Assembly (NCBI RefSeq): GCF_029931775.1
Contig: NC_079312.1
Coordinates: 8,377,821-8,441,820 of the forward strand
Direction of reading: 5' to 3'
DNA from: Euleptes europaea
Taxonomy: Eukaryota > Chordata > Lepidosauria > Squamata > Sphaerodactylidae
Length of the DNA stretch: 64,000 bases
Positions 25,509 through 36,710 of this stretch are shown here, one piece after another. Position numbers and translations under genes: made by a program. The notes beneath the pieces were generated by a model that was not told where the DNA came from, searched no databases, and saw only the letters and a list, made by a program, of their open reading frames with translations. Each line of letters starts with the position of its first letter. The first letter of the stretch is position 1.

Positions 25509-26065
25509 AAATATTGTCGAAGGCTTTCACGGTCAGAGTTCATTGGTTCTTGTAGGTTATCTGGGCTGTGTGACCGTGGTCTTGGTATTTTCTTTCCTGA
25601 TGTTTCGCCAGCAGTTGTGGCAGGCATCTTCAGAGGAGTAACACTGAAGGACATTGTCTCTCAGTGTCAAGTGTGTAGGAAGAGTAATATATAATCAGAA
25701 AGGGGTTGGGTTTGAGCTGAGTCATTGTCCTTCAAAAAGTATCAAAGGTAATGTGCTAATCGTTAACAGATCACTTCAGGATACAATGGTTCCATATTAA
25801 CATACTCACCCTCATTAGCACATTATCTTGATACTTACAGGACAATGATTTGCACATTACCTTTGATACTTTTTGCAGAACAATGACTCAGCTCAAACCC
25901 AACCCCGTTCTGGCTATATATTACTCTTCCTACACACTTGACACTGAGAGACACTGTCCTTCAGTGTTACTCCTCTGAAGATGCCTGCCACAGCTGCTGG
26001 CGAAACGTCAGGAAAGAAAATACCAAGACCACAGTCACACAGCCCGGATAACCTACCAGAACCAA
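25509..26065. mobile_element. Penelope-like element, palindromic terminal repeats, 13-bp TSD
   Basis: 557-bp insertion flanked by TGTTACTTGCAAA (25496-25508 and 26066-26078). Two arms of about 200 bp in opposite orientation (25535-25735, 25860-26065) surround about 120 bp of spacer. A short tail ATTGTCGAAGGCTTTCACGG lies only on the left. Penelope-like elements are known for terminal repeats in direct or inverted arrangement and for hammerhead ribozymes in them. No RT remains. The gene A paralogue (about 1690) is an empty site. Confidence 0.65.
25970..26014 (+). ncRNA. candidate small hammerhead ribozyme in Penelope-like repeat
   Basis: The order matches a type I hammerhead: stem I strand TCCT (25971-25974), core CTGAAGA (CUGANGA, 25975-25981), stem II GCC...GGC, core GAA, minimal stem III A-C/G-U, then GUC and AGGA closing stem I. 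One extra U sits between the core and stem II, so it is a variant or decayed motif. The inverted arm carries the same motif on the minus strand. Confidence 0.5.
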
Positions 26066-26463
26066 TGTTACTTGCAAAGTTTTAAAGTGTTAGTTTCACA
26101 CCTGTGCAGACATCTGCTATGTCTCCAGTTAATTAAGAGATAAGCGAAAGCAAGGCAATCTTCTGAAACTAGCTTTATCCAGTTCTTCAACCTGGAAATT
26201 CTCCTGTATTAACTTCAACATGATTTATCACAGTTGCATGATTTGCCAGCTGGGCTGTTATGGCTGCCAGCTCAAAATTAACTACAAAATGGAGTCAGCC
26301 TTGCAGCCTTTTTCTTCGTCAAATAGCCTGGCTGGTCACCTCCTCTCTTATTAGTTGTCTATTGTGTATTTCTGGAGGGACAGTCAGCCTCACTTAGAAC
26401 TGCTGAATTGATGTGTTCACAGAAGAGGTATAATTTTGTGGGTTTTCTCCCCCTGATGAATAG

Positions 26464-26553
26464 GACCTAAGATGGACAAATCTGATCTCGTATCGTGGCT
26501 GGAAGAGCAGGAAGTGCTGTTCCTCCAGATCTCTGAAGAAGAAAGATTGGCAA
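26464..26553 (+). CDS. KRAB-B exon, module B1
   Basis: A 90-nt exon reading GPKMDKSDLVSWLEEQEVL then FLQISEEERLA. It lies between a good pyrimidine-rich acceptor (AG 26462-26463) and donor GTAGGT (26554). Phase 1 in and out. It lacks one codon relative to A1. Spliced to 34780 it would place a second KRAB-B-like segment in front of the fingers. Confidence 0.78.
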
Positions 26554-26917
26554 GTAGGTGAATCAGTTTGTCCAGGGACTCTGTATGGTCAGCTCTTTCT
26601 TACAAGAGTGGGTGGATTTCTGTTGCCATGTTTCTCCACACAGTTTGAGTTTCACCTCCAAAGAGCTTTGCTGAGTTGTCATTGCTGAAATGGTGGCTGT
26701 AGAACTTGAACTAAGGAAAATAGGTAACTTCCTTCTCCCAAGTCCTTATGCCAAGTCTAGACAAGTATTGTCCACTCTGAGAGGCAGAGTCATACAGGCA
26801 AGGGTGAAGGGGAGTCTCCCCCCCCCCCCAAGTCCCAATAGATTGTTAACCACATTTTCAGGAAATTGTCAGGGTCAGCAGGGAAGAGACATTGTCCCGG
26901 TCTGGCATGTGTTTATG

Positions 26918-27077
26918 GGCGAAAACACATGGTCGCATTAGCGTCCTTTATTCCCTGTTTCAGCCAGGATTCAACCAGGATCGAACACAGTTTGGCGAAA
27001 ACGCATGTGTTCGATCCTGGCTGAATCCTGGCTGAAACAGGGAATAAAGGACGCTAAAGCGACCATGCGTTTTCGCC
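26918..27077. mobile_element. palindromic MITE, arms ~72 bp
   Basis: The left arm begins GGGCGAAAACACATGGTCGC and the right arm ends GCGACCATGCGTTTTCGCC. The arms are nearly exact inverted repeats around a 16-bp spacer, which itself contains GGCGAAAACGCA. The paralogous gene A site at about 2785-2805 is empty. Superfamily not recognised. Confidence 0.85.
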
Positions 27078-27599
27078 GAGTCTCAGGCCTGGTCCACATA
27101 TCCAGGAAGGAGGAAGAGCTAGTAGAGATCTGAGATGGTGGAGTGAACAGCATGAATTCTGGCACTTTTCTCCTGCTTTTTCCATGTGTGGTTTGATGGC
27201 AGCTTCACTTGAAACTGCGGGTGGAAGAACACATTTCCCCTCATCTAGTGAATTGTCCCTGCCACAGAAAAGCGTCATGGCCAGCACAGGCAGAGAGGGC
27301 AGGAACTGTTTCCATGGAGGGCTAGTTTTCCCTGTGCAGGGAGCTTTCCATTCCTAGCTGGCATCTCCCATCTTCAGCCCTGAATCATGCAGTCCATCCA
27401 GTCAGCTAAGGACTCTGCCACCACATTTTCAGCGTGTTCTTGTTGTGTAGGGCAGGTGAGTGGGTCTTGGCTTCCCTCAGCGGGGTAGAGGGAGTGGAGT
27501 GGCTTTAGGTAGGATCAGAATAGATTTGGTGAGGTTGGGGAGAAGTATTTCAAGGGGGGAGGACCCCTCCCTCCATAATATGGGACTTACTCCTCCATA

Positions 27600-29850
27600 C
27601 AAAATGGCTGTCTGAGCAGAGAGCATAAGAAAGGCCATGCTGGATCAGGCCAAGGTCCACCAAGTTCAGCAGCCTGTTCACACACTGGCCAACCAGGTGC
27701 CTCCAGAAAACCCACAGACAAGACAATTGCATCCACATGGTCCTGCATGTGTTCTAATGCACGTAATATAATAGGCCTGCTCCTCTCATCCTGGAGAGAA
27801 AAGGCATGCATAATGATCAGCATCCATCTCTACTAATAGCCGTGAATAGTCCTCTCCTCTATGAACATGTCCACTCCCCTCTTAAAGCCTTCCAAGTTGG
27901 CAGCCATCACCACATCCTGGGGCAGGGAGTTCCACAGTTTAACTATGTGTTGTGTGAAGAAATTCTTCTTTTTATCAGTTTTGAATCTCTTACCTTCCAA
28001 TTTCAGCAGATGACCCCCACGTTCTAGTATTATGACAGGGAGAAAAGCTCCCTGTCAACTCTCTCCATACCATGCATAATCTTATAGACCTCTATTATGT
28101 CTCCCCTGAGCCGTCTTCTTTCCAAGCTAAACAGCCCTAAGCATCTTAACCACTCCTCGTAGGTCAGTTGCTCTAGTCCCCTGATCATTTTGGTTGCTTT
28201 TTTCTGCACCTTCTCAAGCTTTCAATATCCTTTTTTAGATGGGGTGACGAGAACTGTACGCAATATTCCAAATGTGGTCTCACCATAGATTTGTACAAGG
28301 GCAGTATGATATCTATCCTGCTTTACTTTACCATCCCCTTTCATGTCTACCCCATTCCCATGTGGTGGACAATCAGAAGAAATTTTCCCTTTATCCATTT
28401 GCTTTGAGTCTGGCCGAACCGGATGCTTCTCAGCTCCTGTCGGCTTTCCCCCTGGGTTCAGTTTAAAAGCTGTGCCAGCAGTCTGGTTCCATTCTGGTTC
28501 AAGTGGAGCCCATCTCTTCTGTATAGGCCCGGCTTGTCCCAAAATGTCGCCCAGTTCCTAACAAATCTAAAGCCCTCCTCCCTACACTACCATCTTATCC
28601 ACACATTGAGACTCCTCAACTGTGCCTGCCTAGCTGGTCCTGCACATGGAACAGGTAGCATTTCTGAGAAAGCTACCTTGGAGGTCCTGGCTTTTACTCT
28701 CCTGCCTAGCAACCTAAATTTGGATTCCAAGACCTCCGGACTACATTTCCCCATGTCGTTGGTGCCAATGTGCACCGCAACCACTGGCTTCTCCCCAGTA
28801 CTATCTACCAGACTACCTGTATGATGGGTAATGTCCACAACCCTCGCACCAGGCAGGCAAGTCACCATGCGGTCCATGTACCCTCCAGAAACCCAGCTAT
28901 CTACATTCCTAAGGACTGAATCCCCCACTACAAGAGGCCCCCCTCCCCTCTGAGGCATATACTATCGGTACGAGAGGATAGCTGTTCATCCACCAAGGAA
29001 GGCGTCCCTTCTAAGGTACCACATCCCCTTACCCCAGAGAGATGACCTCCTTCCCCAAGGGCTCCCATCATCCGTGACCAGCAGAGACCAATCACCCTGG
29101 GACTGGGATGTGACTATTTCATCCCTGGTGTCCCTACCCACCTCTCTTTCTGCCTGGCTCAGCTCTTCTGATTGAGCTACCTTGGTCTCAAGGAAGTGAA
29201 TGCACTCCCTGAGAGCCAGGAACTCCCTGCACTGAGCACACACCCATAACTTTTGTCCTGCAGGCAGATAGACATACCTGTGACACTCTATGCAGCACAA
29301 TGGATAGCCCGGCGACCCCTGCTGCCTTCCTATCATCATAACTGGCATTTTAATTATTTATTTTTGGTGTTTTAAGCCTGGAAATCAAAGTGTTCTGCCC
29401 TCTATACCCTGCACTCTTCCTGTACTGAATAAAAACTGAGTGCCCTGGTTTCCTTGCCCTACTACTAACTCACACCGATGCTTAACTCATTCGGTATTCC
29501 TAAAGGACACACAGATCTACTCTGCCCTGATAACAGGATTCTTTCCCCACCCTATAGGGTCCCCAGGCTAAGAGCCACAGTGCAAGAGCCCTCACCTGGC
29601 AAAGAGGGGCATATACAATTTAAATGCTCACAGCTCCCACTTCTCACATACTAGCTCTGCCCAGCACCAATCAAAAACCCCTCTTTAGAAGGCTGCAAAC
29701 AGGCTACAAGCGCCCGCTTTCCCTCAATCACAGTCCTCTCCCAGCAACCTCAATTAATTTAAGGCTCCCCAACAGTTTTAGAAAAGGCAAAAACTCACCT
29801 CCCCTTAGCAGCACCTCTGTCACCCGGTCCAGCTGATTCACATGCAGCCT
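27600..29850 (-). mobile_element. CR1 LINE with internal deletion, ORF1 retained
   Basis: The 3'-UTR and the ORF2 extreme C-terminus lie at about 27610-28330. They join directly to ORF1 (28340-29348) and a 5'-UTR reaching about 29840. ORF1 shows the CR1 zinc-finger-like segment (CCIECHRYVYLP ..VCAQCREFL, 28986-29348) and the esterase-like segment (VVGDSVLRNVD, VVAVHIGTNDMGK, 28587-28958). Endonuclease and most RT are missing, about half of a full CR1. It splits the flank of gene B module B2. Confidence 0.85.
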
Positions 29851-30022
29851 CTTTTTACAAAAGAGGGAGCTCTTGGGTCAAACACTCAGGCCTTCGTTTA
29901 TTGAATCCAGAATCTTGACTTGTGCCCTGAGTCCAATCTGGAGAAAGGTTCATTCCAGGGACTGGCACAAAAACTTCGTCTGAAAGAGTCCGTCCCCCCC
30001 TCTTTCTTCCTCTCCCTCCTAG

Positions 30023-30108
30023 GCAGCAGTGGAAAGACACCCTGGATGCTTTCTCCACCATCTCTTCTGTGCAGTGAAGGAACAAGAGGCGCCATGCAGC
30101 CAGCCCAG
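30023..30108 (+). CDS. KRAB-ZNF gene B, leader/start exon of module B2
   Basis: Intact leader exon: acceptor CTCCTAG (30021-30022), ATG at 30094 giving MQPAQ, donor GTAAGG at 30109, phase 0. The in-frame upstream ATG (MLSPPSLL) is kept. With B1's donor lost, this is the best start for gene B. Confidence 0.65.
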
Positions 30109-30407
30109 GTAAGGGGGTGTCACTGGGGAGAGGTGAAGCGGAGGGCGGGAATGCTTCCTTCTCTGTTGCAAGGCTCACAGGATCAGGCCTCTTGTCCTTC
30201 ATTCTGGTGCCACAGGATGTCGAGTCTGCCCACTGGGGAGGCACGGACTTGGTCACCCTCCGTCTAGGATGGCAACCGCAGAGAAGACCAAGCAGGGACT
30301 GTGGAAACAATACTGGAAAATAAATTTCTCAGAGAAAGCAATGTTATATTTTCCATGTGGACATCTGCAGCATCTTACCCATAAGGCTGCTTGCCCCCTG
30401 CCAATGA

Positions 30408-30809
<402 letters not shown>

Positions 30810-31087
30810 TAATCTCTGCCACCCTCCATGACCCTTCCTCTGATGGGGGAGGGGTTCTGGACACTCCTTGCAGAGTGGAGGCCCTTACCTGGCAGTCCTG
30901 TGTCTGGAACACATGAGAGGGCATTGGATGGGGTGCCAAGGGAAGTTGGGCAGTCTAAGCAGGGGCTTCCCTGCAGTCTGAGCCTTGCCTTACCTGAAGA
31001 TACAGCTGAAGATACAGCTGTGGAGGGAACTCTGGTGGCTGTTCTGCCACCTTTTCGTTCTTAGCTGGCATTTTACTCCATCCTGAG

Positions 31088-31440
31088 TAAGGAGCCAGTA
31101 TGGTGTAGTGGTTAAGAACTCAGCTGTACCTACCTCACAAGATGTCTGTTGTGGGGGCGGGTGAAGGGAATGAGTAGTGGTTAAGAACTCGGCTGTACCT
31201 ACCTCACAAGATGTCTGTTGTGGGGACGGGTGAAGGGAGTGTGTAGTGGTTAAGAACTCAGCTGTACCTAGCTCACAAGATGTCTGTTGTGGGTGCAAGG
31301 GGGGGGAGGGAATGTGTAGTGGTTAAGAACTCTGTACCTACCTCACAAGATGACTGTTGTGGGGGCGGGTGAAGGGAATGTGATTGAAAGCCGCTGTGAC
31401 TCTTTAAAGGCGGGGTATGAAAACCAAGTTTTCTTATTCT
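31088..31440 (+). repeat. SINE with internal 4-fold tandem repeat (~70-bp unit)
   Basis: A tRNA-type SINE starts at 31088. From 31105 a unit GTAGTGGTTAAGAACTC ... CTGTTGTGGGGGCGGG recurs at 31174, 31243 and 31316 (unit lengths 69, 69, 73). The normal SINE tail then follows. Confidence 0.88.
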
Positions 31441-31579
31441 AATCAGAAATCCCAGTGCCGGATGAACAGTTCTTGGCCCCATACGGTAAGTATTCTGTGT
31501 TTTGCATTTCTGGAGGGAGAATGTTTATTTAATAAGGTATAATAAAGTAAAATATATATTTTAAAATTTTTATCTGGAG

Positions 31580-32029
31580 AGCCAGCATGGTATAGTGGTG
31601 AAGAGTGGTGGACTGTAATCTGGAGAACCGGGTTTGATTCCCCACTCCTCCACATGAGCAGCAGACTCTAATCTGGTGAACCAGGTTGGTTTCCCACTCC
31701 TACACATGAAGCCAGGATCAGAGGAGCATGCCGAATATATTAGGTGTTGTGGAACACAGGCAGGATGGTGCTGCTGCAGTTGTCCTGTTTGTGGGCTTCC
31801 TAGAGGCACCTGGCTGGGCACTCTGTGAACAGACTGCTGGACTTGATGGGCCTGGGTCTGATCCAGCATGGCTTTTCTTATGTTCTATGTGACTTGGGCT
31901 AGTCACAGTTCTCTTAGAGCTCTCTTAGCCTCACTTACGTCACAAGGTGTCTGTTGTGGGGAGAGGAAGGGAAGGAGATAGTAATCCGATTTGATTCTCC
32001 TTAAAAGGTAGAGAAAATTAGCATATAAT
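31580..32029 (+). mobile_element. tRNA-derived SINE split by a CR1 3' end
   Basis: The SINE head occupies 31580-31713 and its tail resumes at about 31889 (GTGACTTGGGCTAGTCACAG). Between them is a CR1 3' fragment ending GCATGGCTTTTCTTATGTTC. Confidence 0.8.
31714..31888 (+). mobile_element. CR1 3'-end fragment nested in SINE
   Basis: GGATCAGAGGAGCATGCCGA to TTTTCTTATGTTCTA matches the CR1 end at 13995-14168. It interrupts the SINE between its head and core. Confidence 0.75.
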
Positions 32030-32537
32030 GATACGATATAAAGTTTATTGTCTGCGGCCGAAGGCCATCACAGTCCACCATACAAAACATTAAAATAACA
32101 TAAAATAACATTGAAATAACTTTAAAACAGTCTGGGCCCCAAGAAGCTAGTATTTAAATATGTTAAGTTCCCTGATTAAAAACAGCTTTAGCTCAGATTT
32201 TCTTGGCTGCTAAAGCAAAAAGTGACACTTTATAGAAAACATCAAGATTGGTGTCTGATAGGAAAAAGAGCAGCTTCTCTGGATCTGGAAAAAGATTTAG
32301 GCCCTTTAGAAACACTCCGAGAAATTTAAGTCTGGGCTCTGTGAAAAGAGGACAGAATAAGGTGTAATGAGTTAGGTCCTCTGGAGAGGCCCCACAAATA
32401 CATAGGTGAGAGGCCCATGGTGTTCAGGAGTAACGACCAGCTGAAACCAGAGGGAGATAAAAGCTATTCTGAGGTTATGGAAGGGGATACTGACCAGGTA
32501 TGAAGCTCTGACATAATCTCTTTTACACTGTTTAAAC

Positions 32538-32730
32538 GAGGGGTATCCAGTCTTTTGGCTTCCATGGGCCTCATTGCAAGAAGAATTGTCTTGGGCCACA
32601 CATAAAATACACTAATACTAACAATAGCTGATTCATAATGTTTTAAGTAAGTTTACGATTTTGTGTTGGGCCACATTCATAGCCGTCCTGGGTCGCTTGT
32701 GGCCTGGGGGAAGCAGGTTGGACAAGCCTG
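32538..32730. mobile_element. hAT nonautonomous element nested in LINE
   Basis: Flanked by an exact 8-bp duplication GTTTAAAC (32530-32537, 32731-32738). Ends GAGGGGTATCCAGTC and GGTTGGACAAGCCTG are imperfect hAT/Charlie-like inverted repeats. 193 bp, non-coding. Confidence 0.85.
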
Positions 32731-33762
32731 GTTTAAACCATGGTGAGAATTGGACTGGGAGATTGATTGCCTGTCTGATGCAGCATCACATTTGAACACC
32801 CAATCCTGAATGTTGGTGCCTGCTGTGGGGACAGCCTGGGTGTCATCTGATACGGAGTAGCAATGCAGGATGTTGTTATAGCAACACTGCCTGTGATGTA
32901 AATTGGTGGTGTCACTGCTTTGCTTTCTCCAAGATCTTAAGAGGGCTAAGTGAACACAAGCCCTGATTGAGGTCAGGGGTGCCTCTGGGTAAGGCAAGAA
33001 TTCTCGCCAAGAAGTGATTTTGGATAGATTCCAGCTTTGTGACCAGACTATCCTTCCAACCCCAAACCTCTATGCCATACAAAAGTTGGGGAACTGCCTT
33101 ACTTTGATATAGTTTCAGAACTGGGTCAATCAAGAATCCCCCTTTTGTATAATAAAATTTCAGAATAGCCCCTATGGATCTTAAGACTGTGGCGCTGGTA
33201 ATTGCCAAATGAGCCCTCCAGTTTAAAGTTTCATTGAACGTTATCCCAAGATATTTGAAGGTGCTGCAGTGCTCTATAAGGGTTCTGCCTATTGACTACT
33301 TAAACTTGCGAGGCTTTTCCCTAAAGACCATCACTTTGGTCTTGGCATAGTTGATACTTAAGGCCTCTTCTTTACAGTAGTCACCTAGTATATGCAACAA
33401 CCTTCTTAGGCCTACACGTGTAAGAGAGACCATGATCAGTGTATAAGAGGACTGATACTTCTGAGAGCCTAATGAGGGAGAAACGAACGCAGAGCCAGAT
33501 AGCTTTGGGATGATGTCATTTAGATATAAATTAAACAGCAGGGGGGGCCAAGACACACTCCTGCTTTACTCCTCTGATGATTTTGATTTCCTCTGTTAAA
33601 GAAACTGAGGTACCTACCCTCAGTTAGGTGTGTAGTTCCTACCCTCAGTTAGGTGTGTAGTTCCTGTAGCAGAAATAGTATGCGTTTATCTTTGTGCTAG
33701 CCAACTTCATCCAAAGGCGTTCTCTATCTGTAGAGTCAAAGGTAGCTGTTAGATCTACAAAG

Positions 33763-34550
33763 TAGGGCTGCTGAAAAAAATATGTTAAAATTCGGGTGTG
33801 GGTTTATTGGCCATTTTTTTCCGAGAAAACTCGAATGCCGAATTTCCCATACCGGTAAAGGTAGGAATCCAGCTTTAAATTCGGTTTCCCCCAAAATTTG
33901 GCCGTTTAAACCCTATGGGAGCGTTTCGCTGCTTTCCACAGCTCCTGGAGGGGGCATTTTTGCAGGTAGAGGTCCCAAATTTTCAGGGTAGCTAGAAGGG
34001 ACTCTCCTTGCAAGAACCCCCAAGTTTGGTAGATTGGGTCAGGGGGTCTGAAATTATGGGGTCTGGAAGGGGTTGCCCCTATCCTCCATTGAAATGGATT
34101 GGCAAAGTGGCTGAGTTCACATTGTATCTCTATGGAGGAGCGGGGTGAACATTTAAGCTCGCCTTCTCCACTGAGATGCATAGCAAAGATCACTCTAAAG
34201 AATCTGAACACAGCCACTTTGCCAATGCATTTCAATGGAGGATAAGGGCGACCCCTTCCAGACCCCATAACTCTGGACCCCCTTATCCAATCTTTACAAA
34301 ACTTGGGGGTTCTTGCAAGGAGAGTCCCTTCTAGCTACCCTAAAAATTTGGGACCTCTACCTGCAAAAATGCCTCCCCAGGAGTCGTGGAAAGATGTTCC
34401 CGAAAAAGCCGGATTTATATCTGACTTTTTTAGGAATGGCAAATCTGGCTTTGCCAACCTCCTGGATTTTGCAGACTCAGTAAACCCAAACCCAAATTTA
34501 CATTTATTTGGTATTTTTCTGGTTCAGTTTTTACCGAATCAACAGCCCTA
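33763..34550. mobile_element. hAT MITE, 788 bp, long palindrome, nested in LINE
   Basis: Exact 8-bp duplication CTACAAAG (33755-33762, 34551-34558), and ends TAGGGCTGCTGA / TCAACAGCCCTA. The interior is also a long imperfect inverted repeat: GCAAGAACCCCCAAGTTTGG near 34008 pairs with CAAAACTTGGGGGTTCTTGC near 34297. No transposase. It sits in the RT motif-A region of the LINE. Confidence 0.9.
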
Positions 34551-34779
34551 CTACAAAGACCACATATAAAGATTTAGTCAGGCCCTTGATACTTTGAAAG
34601 GCTAGTTGGTTAAGAATTTGACAGTGGTCGATAGTACATTGCCCTTTTCAATTAGCATATAAAAACCACCTCTTCCACTTATTCGTCTAATTGAATAAAA
34701 TAATAATTAATAAATCTGGTTTGAAATTGCTTAATTTCTGTGCACGAAGATTTATAATTTTTTTCCCTCTTGATACTAG

Positions 34780-36536
34780 GACCTCTGATTGCTAAACGTG
34801 ATCTATCCTACCTGGAAGAAGAGGATAAAAGAATTCACACAGAGGAGAAACCATACAAATGCTTGGAGTGTGAAAAAAGCTTCAGACATAGTGGATACCT
34901 TATTTCTCATCAAAGGATACACAGAGAGGAGAAGAAATACAAATGTGTGGAGTGTGGAAAGTGCTTCAGCTACATTCAAAGCCTTACTTCTCATCAGAGG
35001 ATTCATACAGAGGAGAAACCTTATAAATGCCTGGAGTGTGGAAAAAGCTTCAGTTACAGTTCAAAGCTTAGTTCCCATCAATTAATTCACACAGGGGAGA
35101 AACCATATAGATGCTCAAAGTGTGGAAAAACCTTCAGTCAGAATGCAAGCCTCACTTCCCATCAAAGAATTCACACAGGTGAGAAACCATATAAATGCCT
35201 GGAGTGCGGGAAAAGTTTCACTCAGAATGGAAACCTTACTTCTCATCAAAAGATTCACAGAGGGGAGAAGAAATACAAATGCGTGGAGTGTGGAAAGTGC
35301 TTCAGCTACATTCAAAGACTTACTTCACATCAGAGGATTCATAAAGGGGAGAAACCTAATAAATGCCCGGAGGGTGGAAAAAGCTTCAGTTACAGTTCAC
35401 ACCTTACTATCCATCAAAGAATTCATACAACAGAGAAACCATGCTCAACCCTGGAGAGTGGGAAATGCTTCAGTCAGAGTGGAAACCTTACTTCTCATCA
35501 AAGTCTTCACAGAGAGGAGAAGAAATATGAATGTGTGGTGTGCGGAAAAAGCTTCAGTCAGAGGTCACACCTTACTACTCATCAACGAACACACACAGGG
35601 GAGAAACCATATAAATGCCTGGAGTGTGGGAGGAGCTTCAGTCAGAGTGGAAGTCTTACTTCCCATCAAAGGATTCACACAGGGGAGAAACCATACAAAT
35701 GCCTGAAGTGTGGGAAAAGCTTCAGTGGTAGTGGAAAACTTACTGTCCATCAAAGAATTCACACAGGGGAAAAACCATATAAATGCCTGGAGTGTGGAAA
35801 AAGCTTCAATCAGAGTGGAAACCTTACTTCCCATCAAAGGATTCATACAGGGGAGGAACCATATAAATGCCTCGAGTGTGGGAGGAGCTTCATTGACAGG
35901 GGAAAACTTACTTCCCATCAAAGGATTCACACAGGGGAGAAGAAATACAAATGTGCGGAGTGTGGAAAAAGCTTCAGTCAGAGTGGAAACCTTACTTCCC
36001 ATCAACGAACTCACACAGGGGAGAAACCATATAAATGCTTAGAGTGTGGGAGGAGCTTCAGTCAGAGTGGACTGCTTATTTCACATCAAAGGATTCACAC
36101 AGGCGAGAAACCTTATAAATGCCTGGAGTGTGGAAAAAGCTTCAGTTCCAGGTCACACTTTACTGTCCATCAAAGAATTCACACAGGGGAGAAACCATTT
36201 AAGTGCATGGAGTGTGGGAAAAGCTTCACTCATAGTGGAAGCCTTATTTCTCATCAAAGGATTCACACAGAGGAGAAGAAATACAAATGCTTGGAGTGTG
36301 GAAAGTGCTTCAGGTATATTCAATGCCTTACTTCTCATCAGAGGATTCACACAGGGGAGAAACCATATAAATGCCTGGAGTGTGGGAAAAGCTTCAGTGA
36401 TCGTGGAAACCTTACTTCTCATTGCAGGATTCACACAGGGGAGAAACCATATAAATGCCTGGAGTGTGGGAAAACCTTCAGTCACAGTAAAAGCTTGTCT
36501 TCCCATCAAAGAATTCACAGAGGAGAAACCGTATAA
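34780..36536 (+). CDS. KRAB-ZNF gene B, fused KRAB-B + zinc-finger exon (20 fingers)
   Basis: The exon starts after TTGATACTAG (AG 34778-34779) in phase 1. It opens with [17 protein letters not shown], which fits the KRAB-B pattern, and runs straight into [11 protein letters not shown] of the first finger with no linker region. The intron just upstream (TGTGCACGAAG at about 34740) matches the intron before gene C's KRAB-B exon (51842), so this really is the KRAB-B locus. About 20 fingers follow. Two are degenerate ([10 protein letters not shown] at about 35365 lacks the second Cys; [10 protein letters not shown] at about 35440). The stop at 36534-36536 lies in a shortened linker (RGETV). The product should be a short-linkered KRAB-ZNF repressor. 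Confidence 0.92.
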
Positions 36537-36700
36537 ATGCCTGGAATTTGGAAAAAGTTTCAGATGCAGTGGAAACCTTACTTCGCATCAAAGGATTCAC
36601 GGAGGAGAAACCGTATAAATGCCTGTGAGGAAAGCTTTAATGATCATGGAAGCCTTACTTCTCATCAAAGTATTCACAGAGAAGAGAATTCAAATAAGAT
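36537..36700 (+). pseudogene. decayed finger tail of gene B array
   Basis: Two more finger units follow in another frame: [19 protein letters not shown] (second Cys lost), then ESFNDHGSLTSHQSIH with its first half deleted. The second unit again follows a GGETV-type shortened linker. Confidence 0.75.
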
Positions 36701-36710
36701 GGTGATGAGC

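Larger units (their letters stand above)
32030..34690 (-). mobile_element. non-LTR LINE (R4- or Vingi-type, clade unsure), 5'-truncated
   Basis: Reverse-transcriptase pieces on the minus strand: FVDLTATFDSTDRERLW (palm motif A, split by the hAT at 33763), LLFNLYLNDI, then LSINYAKTKVMVF, and a C-terminal part SKAVPQLLYGIEVWG. The 3' end near 32035 has GATACGATATAAAGTTTATT in plus orientation. A related copy is at 52507-53659. Many frame breaks; inactive. Confidence 0.75.

Noticed and set aside
33906-34268. Open frame inside the hAT element as a transposase piece
   Set aside because: It lies in the palindromic arm and has no DDE or BED/dimerisation motif.
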